DNA from: Candidatus Zixiibacteriota bacterium
GTDB lineage: Bacteria; Zixibacteria; MSB-5A5; UM-FILTER-46-8
NCBI GenBank assembly: GCA_026983835.1
Contig: JALSTH010000085.1
Coordinates: 1 to 44,270, forward strand
Direction: 5' to 3'
Length of the DNA: 44,270 bases
In this document: positions 26,730 through 34,822 of the stretch, in pieces
How the letters are laid out: each line of letters begins with the position of its first letter
How positions within the stretch are numbered: position 1 is the stretch's first letter
Made by a program: the position numbers and the translations under genes
The notes under the pieces: model-generated
What the model was told of the DNA's origin: nothing
Databases searched by the model: none
What the model saw: only the letters and a program-made list of their open reading frames with translations

Positions 26730-28079
26730 TTAATACTTCAATTGTAGGGTTTTCGGTTTATTCTGTACGGACGCATTTCGGGATCGCTCGAATCGCCGAT
26801 AAGCCTCTCGTTGATAATCGATTAAATCCTCATCGCTGACCTCCGAGAGATTCGCCACTACCGAATAATACCACTTATATTCGGAAAAGTTCAATGTTTT
26901 TAATTTATGCCGTTTTAGAGCCATATTCCATAAGGTGGTCCCCGGGTATGGAGTGGAAATCGAGAATTGAGCGGCATCGGTTCCCGATTCTATGGCAAAG
27001 TTAATCGTTTTTTCAATGGTTTCGTGCGTATCCCCCGGATTGCCGATTATATAACTCGAATGAACCTTTATGCCGAAACTCTTCACCATATCGAAAACTG
27101 GTTTCACCTTGTTCAAATCGATATGCTTACTGATTGTTTTGAGTATTTCCTCATCCCCCGATTCCACGCCGAACGATATTTCCTTGCAACCGGCTTCAGC
27201 CAAAAATTCCAACCTCTTCTCATCTATAGTGTTAATCCGAGAGCTGCATAGGAATTCGATGTCATACCCTCTTTCGATAATCCCCTTACAGATATCGATA
27301 ACCCTCTTTTTGCCCAATGTAAATGTGTCATCGGAGAAAGTTATATTATGTATCCCAAATTTATTTATTACCTCGCCTATTTCATTCAGCACATTATCGG
27401 CGGACCTGAATCTGATATGATGACCCCAAGTCACCGATGAGCCACAGAATATACAATTGTACGGACACCCCCTACTGGTAACCATCAAAGTATATGGGGT
27501 ATTGTAGCGGTCGGGGTCATAATATTTCTCGATCGGGAATTTATGGCGCGCCGGAAAGGGGATACTATCTAAATCCGCTATCGAACTTCTGGGAGTATTC
27601 AGGACGATAGCTTTATTATTGTGATATCCAACTCCCCGTATATTGGGTTTCATTCCCCCCCTTTTAAGGTAATCCAACAACTCGGAAAATGTCGCTTCCC
27701 CCTCTCCGAACACCACTATGTCCACCATTGGCGATTTGGACAGGGAATCCTCAGGCATCGCATTTATATGCGGTCCGCCAAGGATAGTCTTTATTTGGGG
27801 ATTTATCGCCTTTGCAATTTTTGCTATCTTCGCCGCAATAGGATATAGAGGGGTGGTGCAAGTAATACCGATGACATCGGGCTGAAGCCGGGAGATTTCC
27901 CTTTCAATATCACCGAGCGAATATCTCATCGCCTCCGCATCGATAATCTCCACCTCCCAACCTTTCTGCTCCCCGACAGCGGCGATATATGCCAATCCGA
28001 TGGGCATCCTATCAATTTGTTTTCTTTCAAACTTATCGTAAACTTCTCTCGAGGGCGGGTGTATCAACAACAGCTTCAT
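26730..28079 (-). CDS. B12-binding domain radical SAM enzyme
   Basis: About 449 residues. Residues ~1-140 form a cobalamin-binding Rossmann-like domain (KLLLIHPPSREVYD; GITCTTPLYPIAAKIA; ILGGPHINAMPE), without an obvious DxHxxG histidine, as in BchE-type members. The radical SAM motif CPYNCIFC is near 205-213, and the core continues through HNITFSDDTFTLGKKR and ISFGVESGDEEILKTI. Such enzymes methylate or rearrange unactivated carbons. The ATG at 28077-28079 lies inside the end of the aminotransferase gene (47-base overlap). Position in the middle of a sugar operon suggests it modifies a nucleotide sugar, lipid carrier or the acceptor protein; the sequence does not decide which. Confidence 0.92.
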   Translation of the reverse strand: MKLLLIHPPSREVYDKFERKQIDRMPIGLAYIAAVGEQKGWEVEIIDAEAMRYSLGDIEREISRLQPDVIGITCTTPLYPIAAKIAKIAKAINPQIKTILGGPHINAMPEDSLSKSPMVDIVVFGEGEATFSELLDYLKRGGMKPNIRGVGYHNNKAIVLNTPRSSIADLDSIPFPARHKFPIEKYYDPDRYNTPYTLMVTSRGCPYNCIFCGSSVTWGHHIRFRSADNVLNEIGEVINKFGIHNITFSDDTFTLGKKRVIDICKGIIERGYDIEFLCSSRINTIDEKRLEFLAEAGCKEISFGVESGDEEILKTISKHIDLNKVKPVFDMVKSFGIKVHSSYIIGNPGDTHETIEKTINFAIESGTDAAQFSISTPYPGTTLWNMALKRHKLKTLNFSEYKWYYSVVANLSEVSDEDLIDYQREAYRRFERSRNASVQNKPKTLQLKY

Positions 28080-29202
28080 CTGCAATCTTTCTTATGTTTT
28101 CAATTATATAGTTTTGTTCCTTCTGAGATAAAGCCGGATAAAGTGGAAGAATTATACAATTATCCGTGCAATATTCAGTATTCGGGAGCTTCAAATCGGG
28201 ATACATCCGCCGATAATATGCTTCCCGGTGGCAACTTAAAAAACCGCGTCGGCTGGCAATACCTTTCTTCAGCAGTTTCTCCATCATCGTATTCCGTTTC
28301 ACCGGAGCGTCGGGAAGAAGTTTCAGCATATAAGATTGAAAAGTATTATAGGCATCATCATTATTTATCGGCGTCTGCAACCATTCGATATCCTCGAAGG
28401 CGCTATTATACCTTTCCGCTATTTCCCTTCTCCGCAGTATCAACCCATCCAACCTCTCCAACTGCACTGTGGCTATGGCCGCCTGTATATCGGTCATACG
28501 GTAGTTATAGCCGACATCGGGATAAGTCTCGAAAATTATTTTATCGCTTTTATGCCGTTCCAAATCGGAAACCGACATATAATGATGACGGAGTTTGCGG
28601 AGTTTATCGGCTGTCTGCTTATCATCCGTGGCGATTAAGCCTCCTTCGCCGCAGGTTATAACCTTGCGGGGGTGAAGGCTGAAACAACATAGATGGCTCT
28701 CAGATCCCAACTTTTTATGATTATAATAAGCACCGACAGCCGGAGCGGCATCTTCGATTACCGCAAGGCTATGTTCTCGGGCGATCTCATAAATCCTTTC
28801 CACATCGGTTGCGACACCTTGATATGCCGGCAGGATGGCTTTGGTCCTTTCGGTAATGGCATCCTCGATCAATTCCGGGTCGATATTATAAGTTTCGGGG
28901 TCGATATCCACAAAAACAGGTTTGGCGCCGACATAAACAATTGAATTCGGGGTGGCGATGAAGGTATATGAAGGGCAGATAACCTCATCCCCCGCTCCTA
29001 TTCCAGCAGCCAAAAGACTTATATGCAGAGCCGCCGTGCAGGAGGAAACAGCCACCACATCGATACATCCTATATACTCCGCAAATCTCTTTTCCAATTC
29101 AGCTACCTTTGGTCCCTGAGTGAGCCATCCGGAACGGATGACCTCCGATGCTGCGGCTACTTCCTCTTCGGCGAGATACGGTTTCGTTATCGGAATCTTC
29201 AT
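28033..29202 (-). CDS. DegT/DnrJ/EryC1/StrS sugar aminotransferase
   Basis: About 389 residues. PLP-dependent transfer of an amino group to a keto-sugar nucleotide. Visible are KPYLAEEEVAAASEVIRSGW, the SSCTAALHISLLAAGIG binding loop, EDAAPAVGAYY, and the PLP lysine in FSLHPRKVITCGEGG. Start is ATG 29200-29202 (MKIPITKPYL), which overlaps the epimerase stop as ATGA; an upstream extension is not family-like. It would aminate the 4-keto product of the dehydratase, giving a PseC/PglE-like step. The 3' end overlaps the radical SAM gene by 47 bases. Confidence 0.92.
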   Translation of the reverse strand: MKIPITKPYLAEEEVAAASEVIRSGWLTQGPKVAELEKRFAEYIGCIDVVAVSSCTAALHISLLAAGIGAGDEVICPSYTFIATPNSIVYVGAKPVFVDIDPETYNIDPELIEDAITERTKAILPAYQGVATDVERIYEIAREHSLAVIEDAAPAVGAYYNHKKLGSESHLCCFSLHPRKVITCGEGGLIATDDKQTADKLRKLRHHYMSVSDLERHKSDKIIFETYPDVGYNYRMTDIQAAIATVQLERLDGLILRRREIAERYNSAFEDIEWLQTPINNDDAYNTFQSYMLKLLPDAPVKRNTMMEKLLKKGIASRRGFLSCHREAYYRRMYPDLKLPNTEYCTDNCIILPLYPALSQKEQNYIIENIRKIADEAVVDTPALERSLR

Positions 29203-30197
29203 TTCAACACCAATTTTACTGCGGCATCTTTGATGGCTTGACGCCATTTTATCAATTCGCTCAAACCATCGCGAAGGGGAACCTGCGCCTTAAATCGAAT
29301 CAACTTTTCCGCTAACGACACATCCGCCAGCCGCCTTCGGACAGGGTTAACTTTCCTTTCGGGTTTAAACTCCGGTTTGAGATTCGATCCTGTTATGGAA
29401 AGCATAAGGTTGAGCAATTCCAACAGACTCGTTTCTTTGCCGGTGCCGATATTCAAGGCTCTATTGATTCCCGGAGTCTCCATAGCCATTATATTCGCTC
29501 TGGCTACATCTCCCACATATATGAAATCCATCGTCTGAGAACCATCACCGTAAATCTGCGGCTGAACCCAATTATCGATGGCATCCAACCATTTAATCAT
29601 AACTTCGGTATATACGCCGAAAATGTCCATTCTGGGACCGTAAACATTGAAATATCTCAAAGCGGTGTATTCCAAGCCATACATAGAATGGAACGCTTTC
29701 AGCACCGCTTCATTGGCAAGCTTGAACGCGCCATATAATGTTTCATTGTTATATGGATGATGACCCTCCGGTGTCGGGAAAACCTCAGCCATGCCGTAAA
29801 CCGAAGCGGATGATGCCGCCACTATTTTCTTTACATTGTTATGAGCGGCCGCTTCAACTACATTGAAAGTCCCATTATCGAGGACATTCAGCGCCCCGCG
29901 CGGATATTCCGCACAAGCGGTAATCCTCAATGCGGCTTGGTGAAAAATATAATCGATACCCTTCGTGCATTCGTTCATCATCTCCGGATCGCGTATATCC
30001 CCTTCAATGATACGGATATTACCGACACTCTCCGCCCACTCCAAATTATCCCTTCGTCCCCTCGTAAAATTATCCAATATTACGATTTCCTTCACCCCTT
30101 TCAGGACGAGCTGATCGGCGATATGCGAACCGATTAAACCTGCCCCACCGGTAATCAACACTCGCGAACCTTCAAGTTCATTCTTCTTCTTATCCAT
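29199..30197 (-). CDS. NAD-dependent epimerase/dehydratase of the sugar-nucleotide type
   Basis: About 332 residues. Extended SDR with VLITGGAGLIGSHIADQL, the FHQAALRITACAEYP loop, SSASVYG, and the catalytic YGAFK (YxxxK). The C-terminal half has RYFNVYGPRMDIFGVYTEV and DFIYVGDVARANI. It looks like UDP-glucose/GlcNAc 4-epimerases and the related dTDP/GDP-sugar enzymes; substrate cannot be told. Start is placed at ATG 30195-30197 (MDKKKNELEG), preceded by GGAAGGAAG five bases away. An in-frame ATG eight codons upstream is possible. It is coupled to the aminotransferase by an ATGA overlap. Confidence 0.9.
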   Translation of the reverse strand: MDKKKNELEGSRVLITGGAGLIGSHIADQLVLKGVKEIVILDNFTRGRRDNLEWAESVGNIRIIEGDIRDPEMMNECTKGIDYIFHQAALRITACAEYPRGALNVLDNGTFNVVEAAAHNNVKKIVAASSASVYGMAEVFPTPEGHHPYNNETLYGAFKLANEAVLKAFHSMYGLEYTALRYFNVYGPRMDIFGVYTEVMIKWLDAIDNWVQPQIYGDGSQTMDFIYVGDVARANIMAMETPGINRALNIGTGKETSLLELLNLMLSITGSNLKPEFKPERKVNPVRRRLADVSLAEKLIRFKAQVPLRDGLSELIKWRQAIKDAAVKLVLK

Positions 30198-30222
30198 AGT
30201 ATCTTCCTTCCGGGAAAGCATC

Positions 30223-30921
30223 TTATTTCCTGTATTTTATTACCTTAGCCGGCACTCCGGCGGCGATTGCATATTCGGGAATATCCTTATTCACTACCGC
30301 CCCGGCACCGATTATCGCTCCTTTTCCTATCCGTATTCCGGGCAGAACCACTGCTCCGGTTCCTATATCGACCTCATCCTCAACAATGGTTTTCTTAATA
30401 ATTAAATCGGTCGTTATTATCGGTTTCTCCACCGGTAATCCGCTGTGTTCCGAACCCAAAAACTTGGCCCCGGGACCTATCCCGACGAAATTCCCTATTG
30501 TCAGCGCACGGCAATCATAATAGCTTTTCGGTCCCAGCCAACATCTATCCCCGACAATAAAACTTCCATCATATCGCCCCTGCAAATATGCCCCGGCACC
30601 GATAAAGACCCCTTCGCCAAAACCAAAGGTCTCCGGATGCTTAAATCCCACGCCCGGCTGTACGGACATCCCTTTCCCGGAATATTTCACTGCCGCCCTA
30701 AAGATAACCGAGCGCAGCGAAAAGATAAGATCGCCATCGGTATTACTTAATTGATAAAAGAGGGAAACTATTTGGTCGGGCTTAAAATGTGATTTTAGAT
30801 AATTGATATATTCCTCGATGAAATTCGGTTCATCGATCGGCTTCAGTGAGGAAACCGCCGGGACTATCCTTTGATTGGCAAATCCCGATGGGGGTGTATC
30901 CAATCCTTCCTCGGTAATCAA
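30223..30921 (-). CDS. Left-handed beta-helix (hexapeptide) acyltransferase
   Basis: About 232 residues. Repeating hexapeptide turns run through the C-terminal two-thirds (VFIGAGAYLQGRYDGSFIVG; IGKGAIIGAGAVVNKDIPE), ending AAGVPAKVIKYRK. A His in SEHSG fits the acceptor-activating residue. These enzymes acetylate sugars from acetyl-CoA. The start is TTG at 30919-30921, because a perfect AAGGAGG (30927-30933) sits five bases upstream. A TTG at 30948 would place that site inside the gene. First gene of the glycan operon; probably N- or O-acylates the aminated sugar. Confidence 0.87.
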   Translation of the reverse strand: MITEEGLDTPPSGFANQRIVPAVSSLKPIDEPNFIEEYINYLKSHFKPDQIVSLFYQLSNTDGDLIFSLRSVIFRAAVKYSGKGMSVQPGVGFKHPETFGFGEGVFIGAGAYLQGRYDGSFIVGDRCWLGPKSYYDCRALTIGNFVGIGPGAKFLGSEHSGLPVEKPIITTDLIIKKTIVEDEVDIGTGAVVLPGIRIGKGAIIGAGAVVNKDIPEYAIAAGVPAKVIKYRK

Positions 30922-30950
30922 TAATTCCTCCTTGACAACAACTCGCAAAA

Positions 30951-30956
30951 ATTATA
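30951..30956 (-). promoter_or_regulatory. Possible -10 element of the glycan operon
   Basis: A perfect TATAAT on the minus strand lies ~30 bases before the acyltransferase start, at a fitting distance. No convincing -35 is found at 16-18 bases, so an activator may be needed, or the match is chance in AT-rich DNA. Confidence 0.35.
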
Positions 30957-31020
30957 AGCAATTTCTATGCCATTTATAATTTATTATGTAATATGAGATT
31001 AGAAAGGAATGGATGGCTTC

Positions 31021-31052
31021 TCGGGGAATAATATTCCCACATTCGGGGAAAT
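31021..31052. repeat. Two TCGGGGAA direct repeats 22 bp apart in the divergent gap
   Basis: TCGGGGAA begins at 31021 and again at 31043, each followed by an AT-rich stretch (TAATATT and ATATTTC). The first copy also forms a GGGAAT-AAT-ATTCCC inverted repeat (31024-31038). It lies between the divergent glycan operon and the DUF362 operon and could be an operator for either. The rest of the 234-base gap is AT-rich and shows no further gene. Confidence 0.4.
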
Positions 31053-31135
31053 ATTTCTGATAAGGGGACGACAAATTACCTTACGGAGAGGATGATAAAA
31101 CAAATCATAGTTTACTAATTAAGCGATTTAATCCC

Positions 31136-31164
31136 TTGAAAATTGTAATGGTATCGGTTATTAT
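31136..31164 (+). promoter_or_regulatory. Sigma-70-type promoter of the DUF362 operon
   Basis: TTGAAA (31136-31141, 5/6), 17-base spacer, TATTAT (31159-31164, 5/6). The predicted transcript would start only ~12 bases before the TTG start codon, almost on top of the AGGGAG binding site. Confidence 0.65.
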
Positions 31165-31182
31165 CATTGTAGGGAGAATGTT

Positions 31183-32100
31183 TTGGGTAAGTTGATCGAT
31201 AGGCGGAAATTTATCAAATCAGCCGGTCTGTTGGCTGTCGGCGCCACTATTGATCTCCCCAAGCTTTCGTTTGCCAAACAGGGCGGCTTAAATAACATTC
31301 CCGATTTGGCGGTCGCCAAGGGAGGAACAGCTTCGGAACGGGTTGCCATAGCCTTAAAAATGCTTGGGGGAATAAACCGTTGGGTGAAACCGGGCGATAC
31401 GGTCGTGGTAAAACCAAATATCGGCTGGGATAGGCGCCCGGAACAAGCCGCTGACACCAATCCCGAAGTTGTCGCCGCTGTTGTTGCGCAATGTATCAAT
31501 ACGGGTGCAAAGCGTGTTATGGTTTTCGACCGCACCTGCAATAATGCCAAGCGATGCTACCATAATTCCGGTATCGCCGAAGCCGCCGAAAAAGCAGGAG
31601 CGATTGTCCCATACACTATCGAAGCCGGATTCAAATATTATGATATGCCCGAAAATAAATATCTCAAAGGGTGGTCGCTTTATCGTCCCGCGATGGAAGC
31701 CGATTGTCTGATAAATGTCCCTATCGCCAAGCATCATTCGTTGGCTGGCTTGACTTTGGGAATGAAAAACCTTATGGGGATTATGGGGGACGACCGCGGG
31801 AAAATCCATTGGAATATTCATAAATATTTACCGGAATTGGCGGCTTTCATCAAACCCCAGTTGACCATTATAGATGCCACTCGCATACTTATCGCCAACG
31901 GCCCGCAGGGCGGAAATCCAAAGGATATAAAACAGCTCGATACAATTATCGCCAGTCCTTTTATCGCTTCGGCGGACGCATTTGCCACAACCCTCTTTGG
32001 GAAAAAACCGCAGGATATCGGGTATATCGTCAACAGCGTCAATTACAATTTGGGCGAGATAGATATCGATAAGATCAATTATCAGGTGGAACGAATTTGA
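31183..32100 (+). CDS. DUF362 protein with Tat signal
   Basis: A 305-residue protein. The N-terminus DRRKFIKSAGLLAVGATIDL is a twin-arginine signal, so export of a folded, perhaps cofactor-bearing protein is expected. The body is DUF362: VVVKPNIGWDRRPEQ, KRVMVFDRTCNN, INVPIAKHHSLAGLTLGMKN. No 4Fe-4S Cys cluster is present in this version. Function of the family is unknown; many members sit next to ferredoxin-type proteins, as here. Start is TTG with AGGGAG six bases upstream. The stop overlaps the next start as TTGA. Confidence 0.88.
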   Translation: MGKLIDRRKFIKSAGLLAVGATIDLPKLSFAKQGGLNNIPDLAVAKGGTASERVAIALKMLGGINRWVKPGDTVVVKPNIGWDRRPEQAADTNPEVVAAVVAQCINTGAKRVMVFDRTCNNAKRCYHNSGIAEAAEKAGAIVPYTIEAGFKYYDMPENKYLKGWSLYRPAMEADCLINVPIAKHHSLAGLTLGMKNLMGIMGDDRGKIHWNIHKYLPELAAFIKPQLTIIDATRILIANGPQGGNPKDIKQLDTIIASPFIASADAFATTLFGKKPQDIGYIVNSVNYNLGEIDIDKINYQVERI

Positions 32101-33653
32101 CTATCCGCAAAGTCAGAATAGCCTCACAACTATTTTTTTTCGCCTTTTTTCTATATTTATTTTGGATTACCTCGAAAGGTGCGGCAAGCCGTATTCCTCC
32201 CGATTTATTCCTCCGTTCCAACCCGCTTTTAGCGGTTGTAATCTCTATATCGGTGCGCATAATTATTCCGACTATGATTGTATCCGTGATATTGCTCGTC
32301 ATCGGGATATTGTTGGGACGGGTATTTTGTGGATGGGTATGCCCGTTGGGGACGATTTTTGACATCACATCAAAAATCGCCAAAACTCCCGTCAGAGCGG
32401 AAATCAAAAAAGTTCATAAATTCAAATATTATTTGCTAATCGCCTTTTTTATTGCGGCGATATTTGGTTTTCAGGCAGTTTTTTATTTCGACCCAATTGC
32501 GATGACGACACGGATTTTCACCACTGCTTTACTTCCTACTGTTGTTGAAGCGGTAAATTTTCTCTTTTCGCTGTTGTTCAATATCCAGCCGCTGCAAATT
32601 CCTTTGATGGAATTACAATCGTCATTAGCCGATTCGCTTATCCCCCTCAAGCCATACTACTTTCAAACAGGTGTCTTTTGGGGATTTGTTTTCATAATTA
32701 TAATCGGATTTGAAATATACGGCCGCAGGTTTTTCTGCCAATCGGTATGTCCTTTGGGAGCGTTCTACGGTATAATCGGCAAAGCGCAACTGTTGAGGCG
32801 AAGGGTCTCCGAGGATTGCATCGCTTGTGGCGAATGCCTCTCGGTTTGTAAAACCAATGCCATCGCGGAGGATTATGTATCGACGGATTTTATGGAATGT
32901 ATTCAGTGCTTCAATTGTGTCGATGTCTGTCCCACAAAAGCAACAGTTATGGATTTCAAATCCGGGGCGAAAGCACAAAAGACCGATTTAACCCGCAGGA
33001 CCGTAATCGCTTCTGGAATAGGGGGATTGGCTTTCGCAACACTCGGCAGTGTATCATATATAAGACCATCCTCCGCCTCGAAGTTGATACGCCCACCCGG
33101 AAGTGTTGACGAAACGGAATTTGTGGAGAGATGCGTCCGCTGTTATCAGTGCCTTCGTGCCTGTGCGACCTCAGGGAATTTTCTTCAACCGTCTTTGTTG
33201 GAAGGTGGTTTGAAAGGGTTGCTCACTCCCTATGGTGTAGCGAGGACCGGTTATTGCGAATTCAATTGCACCCTTTGCACCGAAGTTTGTCCCACAGGGG
33301 CAATCGAAAGGTTGGATTTGGAAACCAAACAAAAGACCGTCATCGGATTGGCTCATTTCGATAAAGAGATTTGTCTCCCATATTCCAAAGGGGTTGAGTG
33401 TATGGTCTGCGAGGAGCATTGCCCGACAGGTGATAAAGCTATTAAATTTACCGAAAAAGAGTATATATACGCAGATGGCTCGAAAAAAGTGTTGAAATTC
33501 CCCTATATTATGGAGGATATTTGTATAGGATGCGGAATTTGTGTGTATAAATGTCCCGTAGAGGGTTCGCCCGGTATTTATATAACCAATCAAAATCAGC
33601 AAAGATTCGACGGAAAGGAAAACGACAATGGAAAACAGGAAAAACAAGGATAA
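32097..33653 (+). CDS. Membrane polyferredoxin, NapH-like and NapG-like halves fused
   Basis: 518 residues. Residues 1-~215 hold about five membrane helices with two CxxxCP motifs (CGWVCPLGTIFD; CQSVCPLGAFYG). Residues ~235-285 are a two-cluster ferredoxin (CIACGECLSVCK; CIQCFNCVDVCP). This half is NapH/MauN-like. A second twin-arginine-like segment, RRTVIASGIGGLAFA, follows near 300. After it come four more 4Fe-4S motifs (CVRCYQCLRACA, CTLCTEVCP, CMVCEEHCP, CIGCGICVYKCP), the NapG/MauM pattern. The fusion would pass electrons between membrane quinol and periplasmic or cytosolic partners; direction unknown. TTG start, coupled to DUF362; the 3' end overlaps the PLP enzyme by 26 bases. Confidence 0.88.
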   Translation: MTIRKVRIASQLFFFAFFLYLFWITSKGAASRIPPDLFLRSNPLLAVVISISVRIIIPTMIVSVILLVIGILLGRVFCGWVCPLGTIFDITSKIAKTPVRAEIKKVHKFKYYLLIAFFIAAIFGFQAVFYFDPIAMTTRIFTTALLPTVVEAVNFLFSLLFNIQPLQIPLMELQSSLADSLIPLKPYYFQTGVFWGFVFIIIIGFEIYGRRFFCQSVCPLGAFYGIIGKAQLLRRRVSEDCIACGECLSVCKTNAIAEDYVSTDFMECIQCFNCVDVCPTKATVMDFKSGAKAQKTDLTRRTVIASGIGGLAFATLGSVSYIRPSSASKLIRPPGSVDETEFVERCVRCYQCLRACATSGNFLQPSLLEGGLKGLLTPYGVARTGYCEFNCTLCTEVCPTGAIERLDLETKQKTVIGLAHFDKEICLPYSKGVECMVCEEHCPTGDKAIKFTEKEYIYADGSKKVLKFPYIMEDICIGCGICVYKCPVEGSPGIYITNQNQQRFDGKENDNGKQEKQG

Positions 33654-34812
33654 ATCGACTATTGCGGTTCACGGCTTGGGTAGGCCCAAAATAAGTGTAA
33701 AGCCGGTCAACCCACCAATCATCCAAAGCACGAATTTCTATTACGATAGTACAGAACAGATGAAAAGATTCCACACCGGCGATAAATCGGTTTTCGTTTA
33801 TTCCCGCTACGATAATCCGACTATTCTCGAAGTCGAGGGTCATATCGCCGGATTGGAAAATACGGATAAGGCGCTGATATTTTCCTCCGGATTGGGGGCG
33901 GTCAGCTCAACGGTTTTTGCTTTTGTCAAGCAGGGGGATGAAATCCTCGCCGGGGATACCCTTTATGGCGGGACTTTCGATTTGTTGAAGGAAATCCTTC
34001 CCAATTTGGGTGTGAAAGTAAATTTCTTCGATAGCCGTAATTTTACGGAGGCGGAGAGCCTTGTCAATAAAAATACAAAACTGATTTTCCTCGAATCCCC
34101 GACAAACCCGAATCTCAAATTAACCGACTTCGAAGAGGCTGCCGATTTCAGCAATAGGCATAATTTAATTAGCGTAATGGATAATACCTTTGCTACACCG
34201 ATGAATCAAAACCCGCTTGATTACGGTTTTAATTTAGTACTACACTCGGGAAGTAAATATTTCTCAGGCAATAGCGATGTCATCTGCGGCGCTGTGGCTG
34301 GGAGTGATGAGTTGATAGAAAAAATATGGCAGTACCGCAAACTTTTCGGGACTATTTTAGACCCTTCGGCGGGATTTCTTATGCTCAAGGGAATTAAAAC
34401 CTTGGCTGTCAGGGTCGCCAAACATAATGAAAACGGATTGAAGATAGCGGAGTTTTGTGAGAGCCATCCGAAAATAGAAAAGGTCCATTACCCCGGACTA
34501 CCATCGCATCCCCAACACTCTTTGGCGAAAAAACAGATGCGCGGTTTCGGCGGTATGGTCACTATTGAACTGAAAGGCGGACAGGAGACAGCAGAACGAT
34601 TTATGGATAACCTTGAACTCATCCTTAATGCGGTGAGCCTCGGAGGAGTGGAATCTCTGGCGACTATGCCGGTATTGACTACCCAATACGGTTATACCGA
34701 AGAAGAATTGAAAAAAGCGGAGATAAGCCCGTCGATGGTGCGTCTTTCACTTGGCATCGAGTACTCCGACGATTTGATTGCGGATATAAAACAAGCATTG
34801 GATAAAATATAA
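33628..34812 (+). CDS. Trans-sulfuration PLP enzyme (cystathionine gamma-synthase / gamma-lyase family)
   Basis: 394 residues. Cys/Met-metabolism fold type I. Visible are NPPIIQSTNFYY, YSRYDNPTILEVE, the PLP loop SSGLGAVSSTVFAF, DNTFATPMNQNP and the PLP lysine in HSGSKYFSGNSD. The C-terminal LSLGIEYSDDLIADI is standard. Family members make cystathionine, or split cystathionine or methionine, or add sulfide to O-acyl-homoserine; the residues that separate these cannot be judged reliably by eye. ATG preceded by GGAAAGG. It overlaps the polyferredoxin gene by 26 bases, which is unusual company for sulfur amino-acid metabolism. Confidence 0.9.
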   Translation: MENRKNKDKSTIAVHGLGRPKISVKPVNPPIIQSTNFYYDSTEQMKRFHTGDKSVFVYSRYDNPTILEVEGHIAGLENTDKALIFSSGLGAVSSTVFAFVKQGDEILAGDTLYGGTFDLLKEILPNLGVKVNFFDSRNFTEAESLVNKNTKLIFLESPTNPNLKLTDFEEAADFSNRHNLISVMDNTFATPMNQNPLDYGFNLVLHSGSKYFSGNSDVICGAVAGSDELIEKIWQYRKLFGTILDPSAGFLMLKGIKTLAVRVAKHNENGLKIAEFCESHPKIEKVHYPGLPSHPQHSLAKKQMRGFGGMVTIELKGGQETAERFMDNLELILNAVSLGGVESLATMPVLTTQYGYTEEELKKAEISPSMVRLSLGIEYSDDLIADIKQALDKI

Positions 34813-34822
34813 AAATACGATT

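Noticed and set aside
28017-28661. A 214-codon plus-strand frame opposite the aminotransferase
   Set aside because: Shadow frame; composition and lack of a binding site do not support a gene, and the minus-strand genes are fully conserved.
20589-30921. Complete pseudaminic or legionaminic acid pathway
   Set aside because: Only dehydratase-, aminotransferase- and acyltransferase-like steps are present. No hydrolase (PseG), synthase (PseI/NeuB) or CMP-transferase (PseF/NeuA) is found in the window.
31354-31821. A 155-codon minus-strand frame inside the DUF362 gene
   Set aside because: Antisense shadow of a clear coding sequence.
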